A stretch of 45,014 nt of DNA from Proteus myxofaciens ATCC 19692 (GTDB taxonomy: Bacteria > Pseudomonadota > Gammaproteobacteria > Enterobacterales > Enterobacteriaceae). Below are positions 21,031 through 30,562 of the stretch, one piece after another; the first letter of the stretch is position 1; each line of letters opens with the position of its first letter. The notes under the pieces are model-generated. The model worked only from the letters and a program-made list of their open reading frames with translations, was not told where the DNA came from and did no database searches. The stretch is taken from assembly GCF_001654855.1 (NCBI RefSeq), contig NZ_LXEN01000025.1:1-45014 (forward strand). The letters run 5' to 3'. The position numbers and the translations under genes are program-made.

Positions 21031-22242
21031 ATGAATACAACTATCTTTGAAGATATTGATAAGGTAATTGAAAATATTCAACTTCCTGAAGTCGCACTGA
21101 GTTTAATTCTTGGGAAAGATATAAATGGGGGACGTAGTCCTGGTATTTTTACCGCTTACGATCTTAATAAAATTAAAGCTTATGTTGATAAAGCATTAAT
21201 ACTTCCTTATGAATTAGATTCTGTTATTGATTTCCTTGGCTATGAAGATATGGGTATAGCCAAAATATCTGCAAGTAGTATACAAGAACTTTTTTTAAAA
21301 ATGCGTGAACATGCATTTCAATGGAATAAAATAGAATATTCAATAAAACAACAAGCGATCGATTTAGAAATAATAGGGAGAGAAATAACGGGAACAGGCG
21401 AACAAATCATTTTATTTATCAGCCAAATGCCATTATTAGAAAAAATAAATAACAGAGTTGGTAATTTATCCAACGAAGAATTAAACCATATAAAGTATAC
21501 AGGCCAGGATAAAAAAATATCAGATCATTTAATTACCATATTAGAAAGTATGCATCAAGATATTAATAGAGAACATAAAAAAACGTTAAAATTAAAAAAT
21601 ATGATATCAGATTTTAGAATAAAAATTATCGGCGGTGAAGATAGTAATGGTGTTTTATGTAATTCATTTTATTATGATATTATTGCAAAGAAAAAATTAG
21701 CTAATGATTTCTTTAATCAAGATAACTCCCTTCTTCATGAAGAAAAAAAATTTTTAGAAGATGAATTAGATTTGCTAAAAAAAGAATACCAACATTTTGT
21801 AAAACTCGCTTTTACGGGTCTTGCCTTTGGTATTATTGGTGTCATTATTACAGGTGGTATTTTTGGTTCAAAAGCAGAAGATATACGTAAAAAGAAAAAT
21901 GAAACTATTGGAAAAATTACAGATATTAATGAAAAAATAAATTCATTTTCCTTACTTGTTAATAATTTAGAAAAATTTGAAATAGAACTTAATGAAATAG
22001 AACAATTTATCAAAGATGCAAATATGGCATTAGAACATCTCGAGTATATGTGGCAGGCAACATTAACTGAAATTAAAGCCTCATTAACGAATTTAAAAAA
22101 AATTGATAATGCAATGGAGTTAATAAGATTTAGTATTTACTTTGAAAAAATGATATCACCTTGGTATATGGTTGTCGGATATTCGAAAGAGATGATAACC
22201 ATTTTTGATGAAGCACTTTCTAGTTTTTATACTGAAAAATAA
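21031..22242 (+). CDS. xaxA: Alpha-xenorhabdolysin-type binary toxin, subunit A (XaxA/YaxA-like)
   Basis: Predicted component A of a two-part alpha-pore-forming cytolysin of the XaxAB/YaxAB family. 403 residues, mostly alpha-helical. The N-terminal block (GRSPGIFTAYDLNKIKAYVD, then LPYELDSVIDFLGYEDMGI) and IKQQAIDLEI...TGTGEQIILFISQMPLLEKI resemble what I recall of XaxA and YaxA. Long coiled-coil helices flank one hydrophobic hairpin at residues 259-279 (KLAFTGLAFGIIGVIITGGIF), where the family's membrane-inserting 'foot' lies. No signal peptide is seen, as expected for the family. GAGAGG precedes the start. The DNA is far richer in A+T than its neighbours and the pair sits between menF and nuoN, both signs of transfer. 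Confidence 0.82.
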   Translation: MNTTIFEDIDKVIENIQLPEVALSLILGKDINGGRSPGIFTAYDLNKIKAYVDKALILPYELDSVIDFLGYEDMGIAKISASSIQELFLKMREHAFQWNKIEYSIKQQAIDLEIIGREITGTGEQIILFISQMPLLEKINNRVGNLSNEELNHIKYTGQDKKISDHLITILESMHQDINREHKKTLKLKNMISDFRIKIIGGEDSNGVLCNSFYYDIIAKKKLANDFFNQDNSLLHEEKKFLEDELDLLKKEYQHFVKLAFTGLAFGIIGVIITGGIFGSKAEDIRKKKNETIGKITDINEKINSFSLLVNNLEKFEIELNEIEQFIKDANMALEHLEYMWQATLTEIKASLTNLKKIDNAMELIRFSIYFEKMISPWYMVVGYSKEMITIFDEALSSFYTEK

Positions 22243-22255
22243 TAGAGGAATAGTT

Positions 22256-23260
22256 ATGGATAATATAATCTCTTATTTAAATAACTTTGAATATAAAGAT
22301 TTCCTCAACACAACCAGAAACATTAGAAGAATAACATCTAAAAATTTAAATGATTTTGAAATCAGTGAAGCATTAATTTCAATATCATTAAAAAATAATA
22401 GATTATTTAATGATATAATGAATTTTGCAATATTCATGAAAACTAACTTAAGACAAAAGCTACTCGAGGGAACATTAAAAGCAATTAAAGAAATTGATTA
22501 TGAAGTTTATGAAAAAGCCCCTTCAGATCAATCTGTTAATCAATTAAATAATGAAAAAATGTTAATTGAGATTATCTACAAAGAAGAAATTAATGAATCA
22601 ATAGAGTTGATTAAAAATCATAGTGATATGATAAAAGATCATCTTTTATCATTTAAAATTGATGCTTTAGTCAATCAAATTAATAAAATAATAAGTAAAG
22701 AAGAAAAATCACTTTCTGAAATAAATAAAGAAATAATATTCTACAGAGATATAATAAAAAAAATAAATGGGCAAATCGACATTATTACTAAAAGTGAAGA
22801 AATTATTCATAATGAAAGTTTACTTAGTATTTTTAGCTCAGCGCTACCAACTAAAAAAACTATTTCAGATCTAAAAATAGAAAAATCTCAAAAAAATGTA
22901 TTGACACTTTTGATTGATTTATTAAGTAATTTTTTCTCTCATTTAGAGTCAAGTTTTTCTTATAAAAAACTTGTAGAGACTCGCCATAAATTAGTCAAAG
23001 AATATCTTTATAATATAAATGAACGGTCAAAAGCAGAAAGCAAAAAAAGAAAGCATTCTCTTTTACTCTCCGAATATCATTCTATTATTAATATAAAATT
23101 TTATATTGAGATATTAACAGATCAAATTAACGTACTCGACCAATATTGGTTATATTTATCACAATGCCTTATAGCATTAAAAGATAATATAATGAACGCA
23201 GAAAAAATACTCTATCCGCATATACAATTTTTAGACAGATTCTTACATCATCATGAGTAA
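22256..23260 (+). CDS. xaxB: Alpha-xenorhabdolysin-type binary toxin, subunit B (XaxB/YaxB-like)
   Basis: Predicted component B of the binary cytolysin, 334 residues, close to XaxB (about 350). It is almost entirely helical and rich in Lys, Ile and Asn. Long heptad-like segments (residues about 100-185 and 236-315) flank an amphipathic/hydrophobic stretch at about 188-232 (ESLLSIFSSALPTKKTIS... VLTLLIDLLSNFFSHLESSF), where the family places its membrane-active part. The start is set at ATG 22256 after AGAGGAA, 13 bases beyond the xaxA stop; a reading from 22205 would overlap xaxA and lacks a ribosome-binding site. In known pairs both subunits are needed for lysis. The assignment rests partly on pairing with xaxA, since B subunits are less conserved. 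Confidence 0.75.
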   Translation: MDNIISYLNNFEYKDFLNTTRNIRRITSKNLNDFEISEALISISLKNNRLFNDIMNFAIFMKTNLRQKLLEGTLKAIKEIDYEVYEKAPSDQSVNQLNNEKMLIEIIYKEEINESIELIKNHSDMIKDHLLSFKIDALVNQINKIISKEEKSLSEINKEIIFYRDIIKKINGQIDIITKSEEIIHNESLLSIFSSALPTKKTISDLKIEKSQKNVLTLLIDLLSNFFSHLESSFSYKKLVETRHKLVKEYLYNINERSKAESKKRKHSLLLSEYHSIINIKFYIEILTDQINVLDQYWLYLSQCLIALKDNIMNAEKILYPHIQFLDRFLHHHE

Positions 23261-23278
23261 ATATTTATTTCTTCATTA

Positions 23279-23313
23279 AAAAAGCCTGATTAAATTTATT
23301 AATCAGGCTTTTT
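23279..23313. terminator. Bidirectional terminator between xaxB and nuoN
   Basis: AAAAAGCCTGATTAA and TTAATCAGGCTTTTT form a perfect 15-bp stem with a five-base loop. The A and T flanks suit both convergent transcripts. Confidence 0.9.
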
Positions 23314-23334
23314 ATTCTATTACTTAATAGCTAA

Positions 23335-24795
23335 TTAATACGCGATAAAGGCAAAATTAGTCAATTCAAGTAATGGCTGTGGCCATACACCTAATGCAAT
23401 GACGATGATTGCACAAATTAGTGCAACAAAAGAAGCCATATTTTGAGATGTTGTTGATATAGCGGGTGTGTTGTCATTATCTGCTTTACGCAAGAATACA
23501 ACTGCAGCAGCACGTAGATAGTAGAATAAACCAATAGCACTACCTAATACAACAGTACCTGTTAGCCACCATAATTGAGCATCAATACCGGCGATAACAA
23601 CATATAACTTACCGATAAAACCTAAGGTTATTGGTACGCCAGCAAGTGATAGCATCATTAAAGACATCACTAATGCACTAACAGGACGACGCCAGAATAA
23701 CCCACGATAATCTTCTATCGATTCAAGCTCACCTTTGTTATAAGGACTTGATGCAACAGCGATAGCACCAAACGCACCTAAACTTGCGAATAAATAACCT
23801 GCTAAATAAATCTCAGCAGTACTTTGTGCAAGAGTTGGATTAGATTGTAAAACAATTAGCGCAACGAGCAGATACCCTAAATGTGATACAGAAGAGTAAC
23901 CCAGTAAGCGTTTTACGTTCTTTTGCATGATAGCCATGATATTACCAAAGAGAATTGAGGCAATAGCCATGAAACCTAAGATCAAACGTAATGTTTCACT
24001 ATCTGCAACAGGTGCTTCAAAGAATAAACGCATCACAACAGCAAAAATACCAATTTTACTTGCTGTTGCTAAGAAAGCGCCTGTTGGTGCTGGTGCACCT
24101 TGGTATACATCAGGTGTCCATAATTGAAATGGAAATAGCGATAGTTTAAAGCCGATCCCCACCAGCATCATACCAAGTCCTGCAAGTACGAGTGGTTTTT
24201 GGATATGACTATCACTTAAGCTTTGCCCTATTGCTGCAAAAGAAAGAGAACCTTCTGCTGCATAAAGTAACGCCATACCAAATAACAAGAACGAAGAAGC
24301 CGCCGCTGAAAGAAGCATATATTTTATGCCAGCTTCCAGTGAAGGACGTTGTTGGAATGCATAACCAATAAGACCAAATAAAGGTAATGTCAGTAATTCA
24401 ATTCCAATAAACATAGAGGCAAAATGATTAGCGCTAGAAAGTAAAATACCCCCCATTACCGCAATCGATACCAACATGTAAAACTCTTCTTTGTTATCTT
24501 GATAGCCTTCTAACCAAGGATAAGCAAAGGTGATAGTTCCTAAGCCTGCAATTATTGTTAACGCAGTAAAGAAACTTGAATATCCATCGACATGGTAAAG
24601 TGTTGTGACATCCATTACGCCAACTTCATTAACGTAATAGAGTGATCCCAACGCGATGATAAAACCAATCGCTGTTAACGTGGCAATAGTAAAATGATCG
24701 CGTCGCCACGCAATGGATAGCATTACAACCACCACCGTCAATCCGACGATCAATAGCGGTAGCAGTGCGATCAGTTGTTCTGGATTTATTGTCAT
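23335..24795 (-). CDS. nuoN: NADH-quinone oxidoreductase subunit N
   Basis: Antiporter-like membrane subunit of complex I, part of the proton-pumping arm. 486 residues (E. coli 485) with about 14 hydrophobic helices. The conserved charged helices contain [15 protein letters not shown] and the proton-channel segment [23 protein letters not shown], followed by [18 protein letters not shown]. It is the last gene of the operon, six bases after nuoM. Confidence 0.97.
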   Translation of the reverse strand: MTINPEQLIALLPLLIVGLTVVVVMLSIAWRRDHFTIATLTAIGFIIALGSLYYVNEVGVMDVTTLYHVDGYSSFFTALTIIAGLGTITFAYPWLEGYQDNKEEFYMLVSIAVMGGILLSSANHFASMFIGIELLTLPLFGLIGYAFQQRPSLEAGIKYMLLSAAASSFLLFGMALLYAAEGSLSFAAIGQSLSDSHIQKPLVLAGLGMMLVGIGFKLSLFPFQLWTPDVYQGAPAPTGAFLATASKIGIFAVVMRLFFEAPVADSETLRLILGFMAIASILFGNIMAIMQKNVKRLLGYSSVSHLGYLLVALIVLQSNPTLAQSTAEIYLAGYLFASLGAFGAIAVASSPYNKGELESIEDYRGLFWRRPVSALVMSLMMLSLAGVPITLGFIGKLYVVIAGIDAQLWWLTGTVVLGSAIGLFYYLRAAAVVFLRKADNDNTPAISTTSQNMASFVALICAIIVIALGVWPQPLLELTNFAFIAY

Positions 24796-24801
24796 GGCGA
24801 A

Positions 24802-26331
24802 TTACGGCCTTACTGTTGAAAGAGAAGCGGAATACCAAGTCTGTAGATTTTCCATTGCTGAGGCAGAGGTATCTAAAACAGGTTGTGGGAAGAAGCCCAA
24901 AATAACCAGTAAGACAACCAATGTAATCAGAATGAAGAATTCTCTCAGATTTAACCCTTTATAGGTTCTTTCTGCTGTTTTCGGTGAACCATAGTAAGCC
25001 TGTTGCATCATCCACAGCGCGTAAACAGAAGCACAGACTAAACCAAAGACCGAAATAATGGTGATCAGTTTAAAGTGAGCGAAAGTACCAAATAAGATCA
25101 TGAACTCACCCACAAAGTTACCTGTACCCGGCATACCTAGTGAAGCAACCGCGAAGAACAGAGAAAACGCAGGTAAGAAACGGATGCTTTTCCACAAGCC
25201 ACCCATTTGATTTATATCACGTGTACCTAAACGCTCATAAAGCATACCACACATAATAAATAATCCAGCTGCTGACAAACCATTGGTGATCATTTGAATG
25301 ATAGCCCCTTGGTAAGCCAATACTGAACCGGCATAAATCGCAATGACGATAAAGCCCATGTGAGAAATACTACTATAAGCAGCGAGACGTTTAATATCCG
25401 TTTGACGGAATGCTAATAGTGCTGCATAGAAAATAGTGATTAAACCTAACCACATAGCAACAGGGGCTAGCAATGCCGATGCTTCAGGGAATAGTGGCAA
25501 GTTAAAACGTAACAAACCATAAGCCGCTGTTTTAAGCAAAATACCTGATAAGTCAACGGAACCTGCTGTTGGTGCTTCAGCATGTGCATCTGCTAGCCAA
25601 CCATGAACAGGAACAATTGGCATTTTTACTGCAAAAGCAGCAAAAAATCCCAGCATTAAGATAAACTGTAGTTCTGATCCTAATACGGTATGAGCCTGTA
25701 ACAAGGTGTCATAATCAAACGTCCAAATACCTGTTTCTTGGCGAAAGGCAATTGCTAAGCCAATAATAGCTAGCAACATTAATAATCCACTCGCCTGAGT
25801 GTAAATAAAGAACTTGGTCGCTGCACTGACGTGTTTCTTATCGCTACTTCCTTTGTGTCCCCATAAAGAGATAAGGAAATACATTGGGATCAACATCATT
25901 TCCCAGAAGAAGAAGAATAAGAACAAGTCAGTTGCCAAAAAGACGCCCATCACACCCGCTAAGATCCACAGCAGATTGAAATGGAAGGCACCTTGTGATG
26001 GTTGATTTTCACTCCATGAAGAGAGCACCGCTAAAATACCTAGAATAGCAGTTAATACAACCATTAACAGTGACATTCCATCCAATGCAAATTGGATATT
26101 AATGCCTAAAGCAGGTATCCACGGCATAAAGAAGAACTCAGTCCAGCGTGGAGCACCATCAGCACTAATGAGTTGATAGTCGCCTTGCAACCAAAGTTGC
26201 ACAGAAATAACAAGTGTTAATCCCATCGTCAGCAACGCAACCCAGCGAGGGACTTGCGAGCCGATTCGTTCAGCCTGCCAACTTAGCAGGCCACCGATGA
26301 AGGGAATAAGTATTAGCCAGGGTAATAACAT
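24802..26331 (-). CDS. nuoM: NADH-quinone oxidoreductase subunit M
   Basis: Antiporter-like proton-translocating membrane subunit of complex I. 509 residues, the same as E. coli. FFFWEMMLIPMYFLI carries the conserved transmembrane glutamate. FAVKMPIVPVHGWLADAHAEAPTAGSV is the signature of the channel lysine helix, and KRLAAYSSISHMGF follows. It lies 19 bases after nuoL. Confidence 0.98.
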   Translation of the reverse strand: MLLPWLILIPFIGGLLSWQAERIGSQVPRWVALLTMGLTLVISVQLWLQGDYQLISADGAPRWTEFFFMPWIPALGINIQFALDGMSLLMVVLTAILGILAVLSSWSENQPSQGAFHFNLLWILAGVMGVFLATDLFLFFFFWEMMLIPMYFLISLWGHKGSSDKKHVSAATKFFIYTQASGLLMLLAIIGLAIAFRQETGIWTFDYDTLLQAHTVLGSELQFILMLGFFAAFAVKMPIVPVHGWLADAHAEAPTAGSVDLSGILLKTAAYGLLRFNLPLFPEASALLAPVAMWLGLITIFYAALLAFRQTDIKRLAAYSSISHMGFIVIAIYAGSVLAYQGAIIQMITNGLSAAGLFIMCGMLYERLGTRDINQMGGLWKSIRFLPAFSLFFAVASLGMPGTGNFVGEFMILFGTFAHFKLITIISVFGLVCASVYALWMMQQAYYGSPKTAERTYKGLNLREFFILITLVVLLVILGFFPQPVLDTSASAMENLQTWYSASLSTVRP

Positions 26332-26350
26332 GGCGCAATGTGTCCCTTAA

Positions 26351-28186
26351 TTAAACCAGAAGCAGCAGAGCAATGATAAGCACTGCACCTAAACCGAGAG
26401 AAGCCGCATACCAACGCGCTAATCCATTTTCACTGAAACTCAAGCCTTTATTGGCACCTTTGAATAGGCAACCAAACAGATTAAAGAATTGGTTAACAGG
26501 ATCATTTTGGATAAGCCATGCCATACCTTTAAAAGGTTTGACAAACAGCACGTCATACAGCGCATCAAATCCCCAAGCATGGAACCACCATGTTGAGAAG
26601 AAACGCCCTGTTTTGGTATGTGCAACCTGAGAAACAAGCTGACGCTGTTTCAGATATAACCATGCTGCAATGGCAACGCCCACAATCGCAATCACGCCAG
26701 AGAGGATCTCTAATACATATTTACCATCATGTGAGACCGTACTTTCTGGGAATACTGCGCCTAAAGGCTGGGTTATCAACGCACCAATAAAGGTAGACAA
26801 AATAGCCAACACTGCGAGAGGGAAGGTATGAGTAAAACCTTTAACTTGGTGTGCTTCGGTTTTTGTTTCACCATGGAATACGATAAATATTAAACGGAAA
26901 GTATAAAGTGACGTAAATAATGCGCCAATTAAACCTGCTAACATTAAGTTAACATGACCGTTTGCATATGCACCCCATAAGATTTCATCTTTACTGAAGA
27001 AGCCTGCTGTTAAAAGAGGTAATGCCGATAATGCGCCACCCCCAATGAGGAAACAGGCATAAACAAATGGGATTTTTTTACGTAATCCACCCATCTTAAA
27101 GATATTCTGCTCATGATGGCAGGCTATGATGACAGAACCTGCTGATAAGAACAGTAATGCTTTAAAGAATGCGTGAGTCATTAAGTGAAAAATTGCGCCA
27201 TCCCATGCTTGTGCACCTAAAGCCAAGAACATATAACCAATTTGACTCATGGTTGAATAAGCAAGAACGCGCTTGATATCCGTTTGTACTAACGCAGCAA
27301 AGCCGGCTAATACTAACGTGACAGCACCCACAATACCGACTAATTCTAAGATATCTGGCGCCATTAAGAACAATGCATGGCTACGAGCAACAAGATAAAC
27401 ACCCGCGGTTACCATCGTTGCAGCGTGAATTAATGCAGATACAGGTGTTGGACCTGCCATCGCATCCGCTAACCAAGTTTGTAATGGAAGTTGTGCTGAT
27501 TTACCTACTGCACCACCTAATACCATTAACATTGCCCAGTTGATAATGCTAGAGCCTGCTGCTATTTTTTCAGGTGCGATCACTGCCATTTCACGGAAGC
27601 TCAATGTGCCTAGCTGATCAAACAGTATAAACATACCAATCGCTAAGAACACGTCACCAATACGCGTAACGATAAATGCTTTCATCGCTGCTGCGCCATT
27701 AGCTGGGTTGTTGTAATAGAAACCAATTAAAAGGTAACTACATAAACCCACACCTTCCCATCCCATGTACATCAGCATCATGTTATCTGCGAGTACTAAA
27801 ACGACCATACTTGCGATAAACAAGTTGGTGTAAGCAAAGAAGCGAGAGTAACCCTCTTCTCCTCGCATATACCAAGATGCATACATATGAATAAGAAAAC
27901 CCACACCGGTGATAACACCTAGCATTGTCAGTGATAAACCATCAAGAACCAGTGTAAAAGGAATACTAAAATTCCCTGCTGACATCCAGTTCCATAATGT
28001 TTCAGTCTGTGTGACCTGCCCTTGAGCAAAGAAGTCCATCCCAACCCAAAGTGTCACTAAAGCAGATAATCCAACCGATCCTGTACCAATCCATGCTGAT
28101 ACATTTTCAGACCAACGACCACGTGAGAAAGCGAGCAGTAGAAATCCCAGAAGTGGTAGCAGAATGGTTAAATAGAGTATATTCAT
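26351..28186 (-). CDS. nuoL: NADH-quinone oxidoreductase subunit L
   Basis: Distal antiporter-like subunit of complex I, 611 residues (E. coli 613). It contains [20 protein letters not shown], the channel segment [37 protein letters not shown], and the C-terminal hydrophobic extension that forms the long lateral helix along NuoM and NuoN. Its start overlaps the nuoK stop by four bases. Confidence 0.98.
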   Translation of the reverse strand: MNILYLTILLPLLGFLLLAFSRGRWSENVSAWIGTGSVGLSALVTLWVGMDFFAQGQVTQTETLWNWMSAGNFSIPFTLVLDGLSLTMLGVITGVGFLIHMYASWYMRGEEGYSRFFAYTNLFIASMVVLVLADNMMLMYMGWEGVGLCSYLLIGFYYNNPANGAAAMKAFIVTRIGDVFLAIGMFILFDQLGTLSFREMAVIAPEKIAAGSSIINWAMLMVLGGAVGKSAQLPLQTWLADAMAGPTPVSALIHAATMVTAGVYLVARSHALFLMAPDILELVGIVGAVTLVLAGFAALVQTDIKRVLAYSTMSQIGYMFLALGAQAWDGAIFHLMTHAFFKALLFLSAGSVIIACHHEQNIFKMGGLRKKIPFVYACFLIGGGALSALPLLTAGFFSKDEILWGAYANGHVNLMLAGLIGALFTSLYTFRLIFIVFHGETKTEAHQVKGFTHTFPLAVLAILSTFIGALITQPLGAVFPESTVSHDGKYVLEILSGVIAIVGVAIAAWLYLKQRQLVSQVAHTKTGRFFSTWWFHAWGFDALYDVLFVKPFKGMAWLIQNDPVNQFFNLFGCLFKGANKGLSFSENGLARWYAASLGLGAVLIIALLLLV

Positions 28187-28485
28187 CCGCGCATCTCACT
28201 TACTGTATCAATATTGAGGTTTTGGCGATGACGATGAAGTTGTAACAACAATGCCAAGCCAATACTTGCCTCTGCCGCTGCCAAGCTGATAGCCAAAATA
28301 TACATTATCTGACCATCAGTTTGACCCCAATAGCTACCACCGACAACAAATGCCAGCGCAGCTGCATTAATCATAATTTCTAGTCCGATCAACATAAACA
28401 ACAGGTTGCGGCGAAGTACTAAGCAGGTAAAACCTAACACAAATAGTACCGCAGCCAAGATCAAACCATGTTGAAGAGGTATCAT
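28183..28485 (-). CDS. nuoK: NADH-quinone oxidoreductase subunit K
   Basis: Small membrane subunit of complex I, 100 residues as in E. coli, with three hydrophobic helices. The conserved transmembrane glutamates lie in [15 protein letters not shown] and [18 protein letters not shown]. It overlaps both nuoJ and nuoL by four bases, consistent with coupled translation. Confidence 0.97.
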   Translation of the reverse strand: MIPLQHGLILAAVLFVLGFTCLVLRRNLLFMLIGLEIMINAAALAFVVGGSYWGQTDGQIMYILAISLAAAEASIGLALLLQLHRHRQNLNIDTVSEMRG

Positions 28486-29015
28486 TTTTGCTCCCCTGCA
28501 TTTTCGTTTTCGAAGAGATCGTCATGGCTCTGATCACGACCAATGTGATAAGCAACAATTAATCCTGACAATAAGAGCATTGAGGCTAACTCAACAGCCA
28601 GAATATAAGGCCCAAACAAGCTAATACCGACTTCTTTTGCTCCTATTAAATCTCCTGTGATATCACCTTGAGTCACGCTACTGATTGCATAAATCAGTAC
28701 CACTAACAAGATGAGAGATAAAATAGCAGGTCCAATCCAAAATTTTGGTTTTAGCCATTTTTTCTCTTGTTCAACTACGGATTTACCTAAGTTGAGCATC
28801 ATCACCACGAATACGAACAGCACCATAATGGCACCTGCGTAAACGATAATTTCTAAGGCACCCGCAAAATAAGCACCTAATGAGAAGAACACCACTGAAA
28901 GTCCAATTAACGAAATAATCAAATACAACAAAGCATGTACTGGATTGGTATGTGTTATCACTCTCAGTGTTGCAAGGATTGAAATCAGTCCTGCAATATA
29001 AAATGCAAATTCCAT
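28482..29015 (-). CDS. nuoJ: NADH-quinone oxidoreductase subunit J
   Basis: Membrane subunit of complex I next to the quinone-coupling region. 177 residues with about five hydrophobic helices. The conserved third helix contains [25 protein letters not shown], the segment that forms the pi-bulge in solved structures. It lies 12 bases after nuoI and overlaps nuoK by four bases. Confidence 0.97.
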   Translation of the reverse strand: MEFAFYIAGLISILATLRVITHTNPVHALLYLIISLIGLSVVFFSLGAYFAGALEIIVYAGAIMVLFVFVVMMLNLGKSVVEQEKKWLKPKFWIGPAILSLILLVVLIYAISSVTQGDITGDLIGAKEVGISLFGPYILAVELASMLLLSGLIVAYHIGRDQSHDDLFENENAGEQK

Positions 29016-29027
29016 GAATATCGCTCC

Positions 29028-29570
29028 TTACGGTAACAGGCTTTTGACATCAATAGGTTTAGCTTCATCATCAGCATCACCTTTATCTTTGCCATTAATC
29101 GCCATACCTGTTTTACGGTAAAAGTTATATTCAGGATATTTACCTGGCCCTGAAATCAACAAATCGTCTTTTTCATAAACCAGATCCTGACGCTTGAATT
29201 CACCTAACTCAAAATCAGGTGTCAATTGCAGAGCCGTTGTTGGACACGCTTCTTCACATAATCCACAAAAGATACAGCGAGAAAAGTTGATACGGAAAAA
29301 TTCAGGGTACCAACGACCATCTTCACGTTCGGCTTTCTGTAATGAAATACAACCTACTGGACAGACTGCTGCACACAAGTTACAAGCAACACAGCGCTCA
29401 TCACCATCAGGATCACGCGTCAACACAATACGTCCACGGTAACGTGGTGCAACATTGACAGGTTCTTCCGGGTACATCTGTGTTTCGCGTTTGGCAAAGG
29501 CATGTAAGCCTATCATCCAAATGCTTCGTACCTGGGTGCCGAAACCAGTCAATAACTCTTTTAAAGTCAT
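29028..29570 (-). CDS. nuoI: NADH-quinone oxidoreductase subunit I (two 4Fe-4S clusters)
   Basis: Peripheral-arm subunit carrying clusters N6a and N6b that pass electrons toward NuoB. 180 residues. Two ferredoxin motifs are visible: [15 protein letters not shown] and [15 protein letters not shown]. The N-terminus is amphipathic ([20 protein letters not shown]). It lies 14 bases after nuoH. Confidence 0.98.
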   Translation of the reverse strand: MTLKELLTGFGTQVRSIWMIGLHAFAKRETQMYPEEPVNVAPRYRGRIVLTRDPDGDERCVACNLCAAVCPVGCISLQKAEREDGRWYPEFFRINFSRCIFCGLCEEACPTTALQLTPDFELGEFKRQDLVYEKDDLLISGPGKYPEYNFYRKTGMAINGKDKGDADDEAKPIDVKSLLP

Positions 29571-29584
29571 GGTTCAATCACCCC

Positions 29585-30562
29585 TTATTGAGCGTTGTAA
29601 AGTATCACTGCGGCAGTCACCAGCAGATTGATTAAAGTTAACGGTAAGCAAATTTTCCAACCAAATGACATAACTTGGTCATAACGCGGACGCGGTAACG
29701 ACGCACGAATTAGAATAAACATCATCATGAAGAAGGCTGTTTTCAGTGCAAACCAAATAAATGAAGGTAAGAAAGGACCTTGCCAGCCACCAAAGAATAA
29801 CGTCACGATTAAACCTGAAACCGCAACAATACCGATATATTCACCCACAAAGAATAAGCCGAATTTCATACCAGAATATTCAATGTGATAACCATCAGCG
29901 AGCTCTTGCTCTGCCTCTGGTTGGTCAAAAGGATGACGGTGACATACCGCAACCCCAGCAATAGCGAACGTAATAAAACCAAAGAACTGAGGAATAACAT
30001 TCCACATATGTTCTTGTGAATTCACGATATCAGTTAGGTTAAATGAGCCAGCCTGCGCGACAACACCTAGAAGGGATAGCCCTAAGAAAACCTCATAGCT
30101 AACTGTTTGTGCTGAGGCACGCATTGCCCCTAACAAAGAGTATTTATTATTACTTGACCAACCTGCAAATAACACGGCATACACCGCAAGACCTGCAACC
30201 ATCAAGAAAAACAAAATACCAATGTTTAAGTCAGCAACCACCCATGTTGAGCTTACTGGTACAATCGCAAACGAAAGCAGTAATGCTGAAAATGCGATAA
30301 CAGGGGCAATGGTAAAGATAAAGCGATCAGCAAATTTCGGGATCCAGTCCTCTTTAAAGAACATTTTGATCATATCCGCAATTAACTGTGCTGAACCTGC
30401 ATAACCAACACGATTAGGCCCATAACGGTTTTGGAATAACCCTAATAGACGACGTTCACCCATACTCATGAAAGCACCACAGGTGACAACGACAAGAAGG
30501 ATAACCACCGCTTTTAAGACAGTGAGTAAAATCTCAATAACTTCAGGAGATAACCAGCTCAT
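29585..30562 (-). CDS. nuoH: NADH-quinone oxidoreductase subunit H
   Basis: Membrane subunit that forms most of the quinone-binding chamber of complex I. 325 residues with about eight helices. The family blocks [39 protein letters not shown] and [26 protein letters not shown] are intact. Its start overlaps the nuoG stop by one base. Confidence 0.98.
   Translation of the reverse strand: MSWLSPEVIEILLTVLKAVVILLVVVTCGAFMSMGERRLLGLFQNRYGPNRVGYAGSAQLIADMIKMFFKEDWIPKFADRFIFTIAPVIAFSALLLSFAIVPVSSTWVVADLNIGILFFLMVAGLAVYAVLFAGWSSNNKYSLLGAMRASAQTVSYEVFLGLSLLGVVAQAGSFNLTDIVNSQEHMWNVIPQFFGFITFAIAGVAVCHRHPFDQPEAEQELADGYHIEYSGMKFGLFFVGEYIGIVAVSGLIVTLFFGGWQGPFLPSFIWFALKTAFFMMMFILIRASLPRPRYDQVMSFGWKICLPLTLINLLVTAAVILYNAQ

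Noticed and set aside
22205..22255. Longer start for xaxB overlapping xaxA
   Set aside because: No ribosome-binding site; the ATG at 22256 follows AGAGGAA and gives the expected gene spacing.
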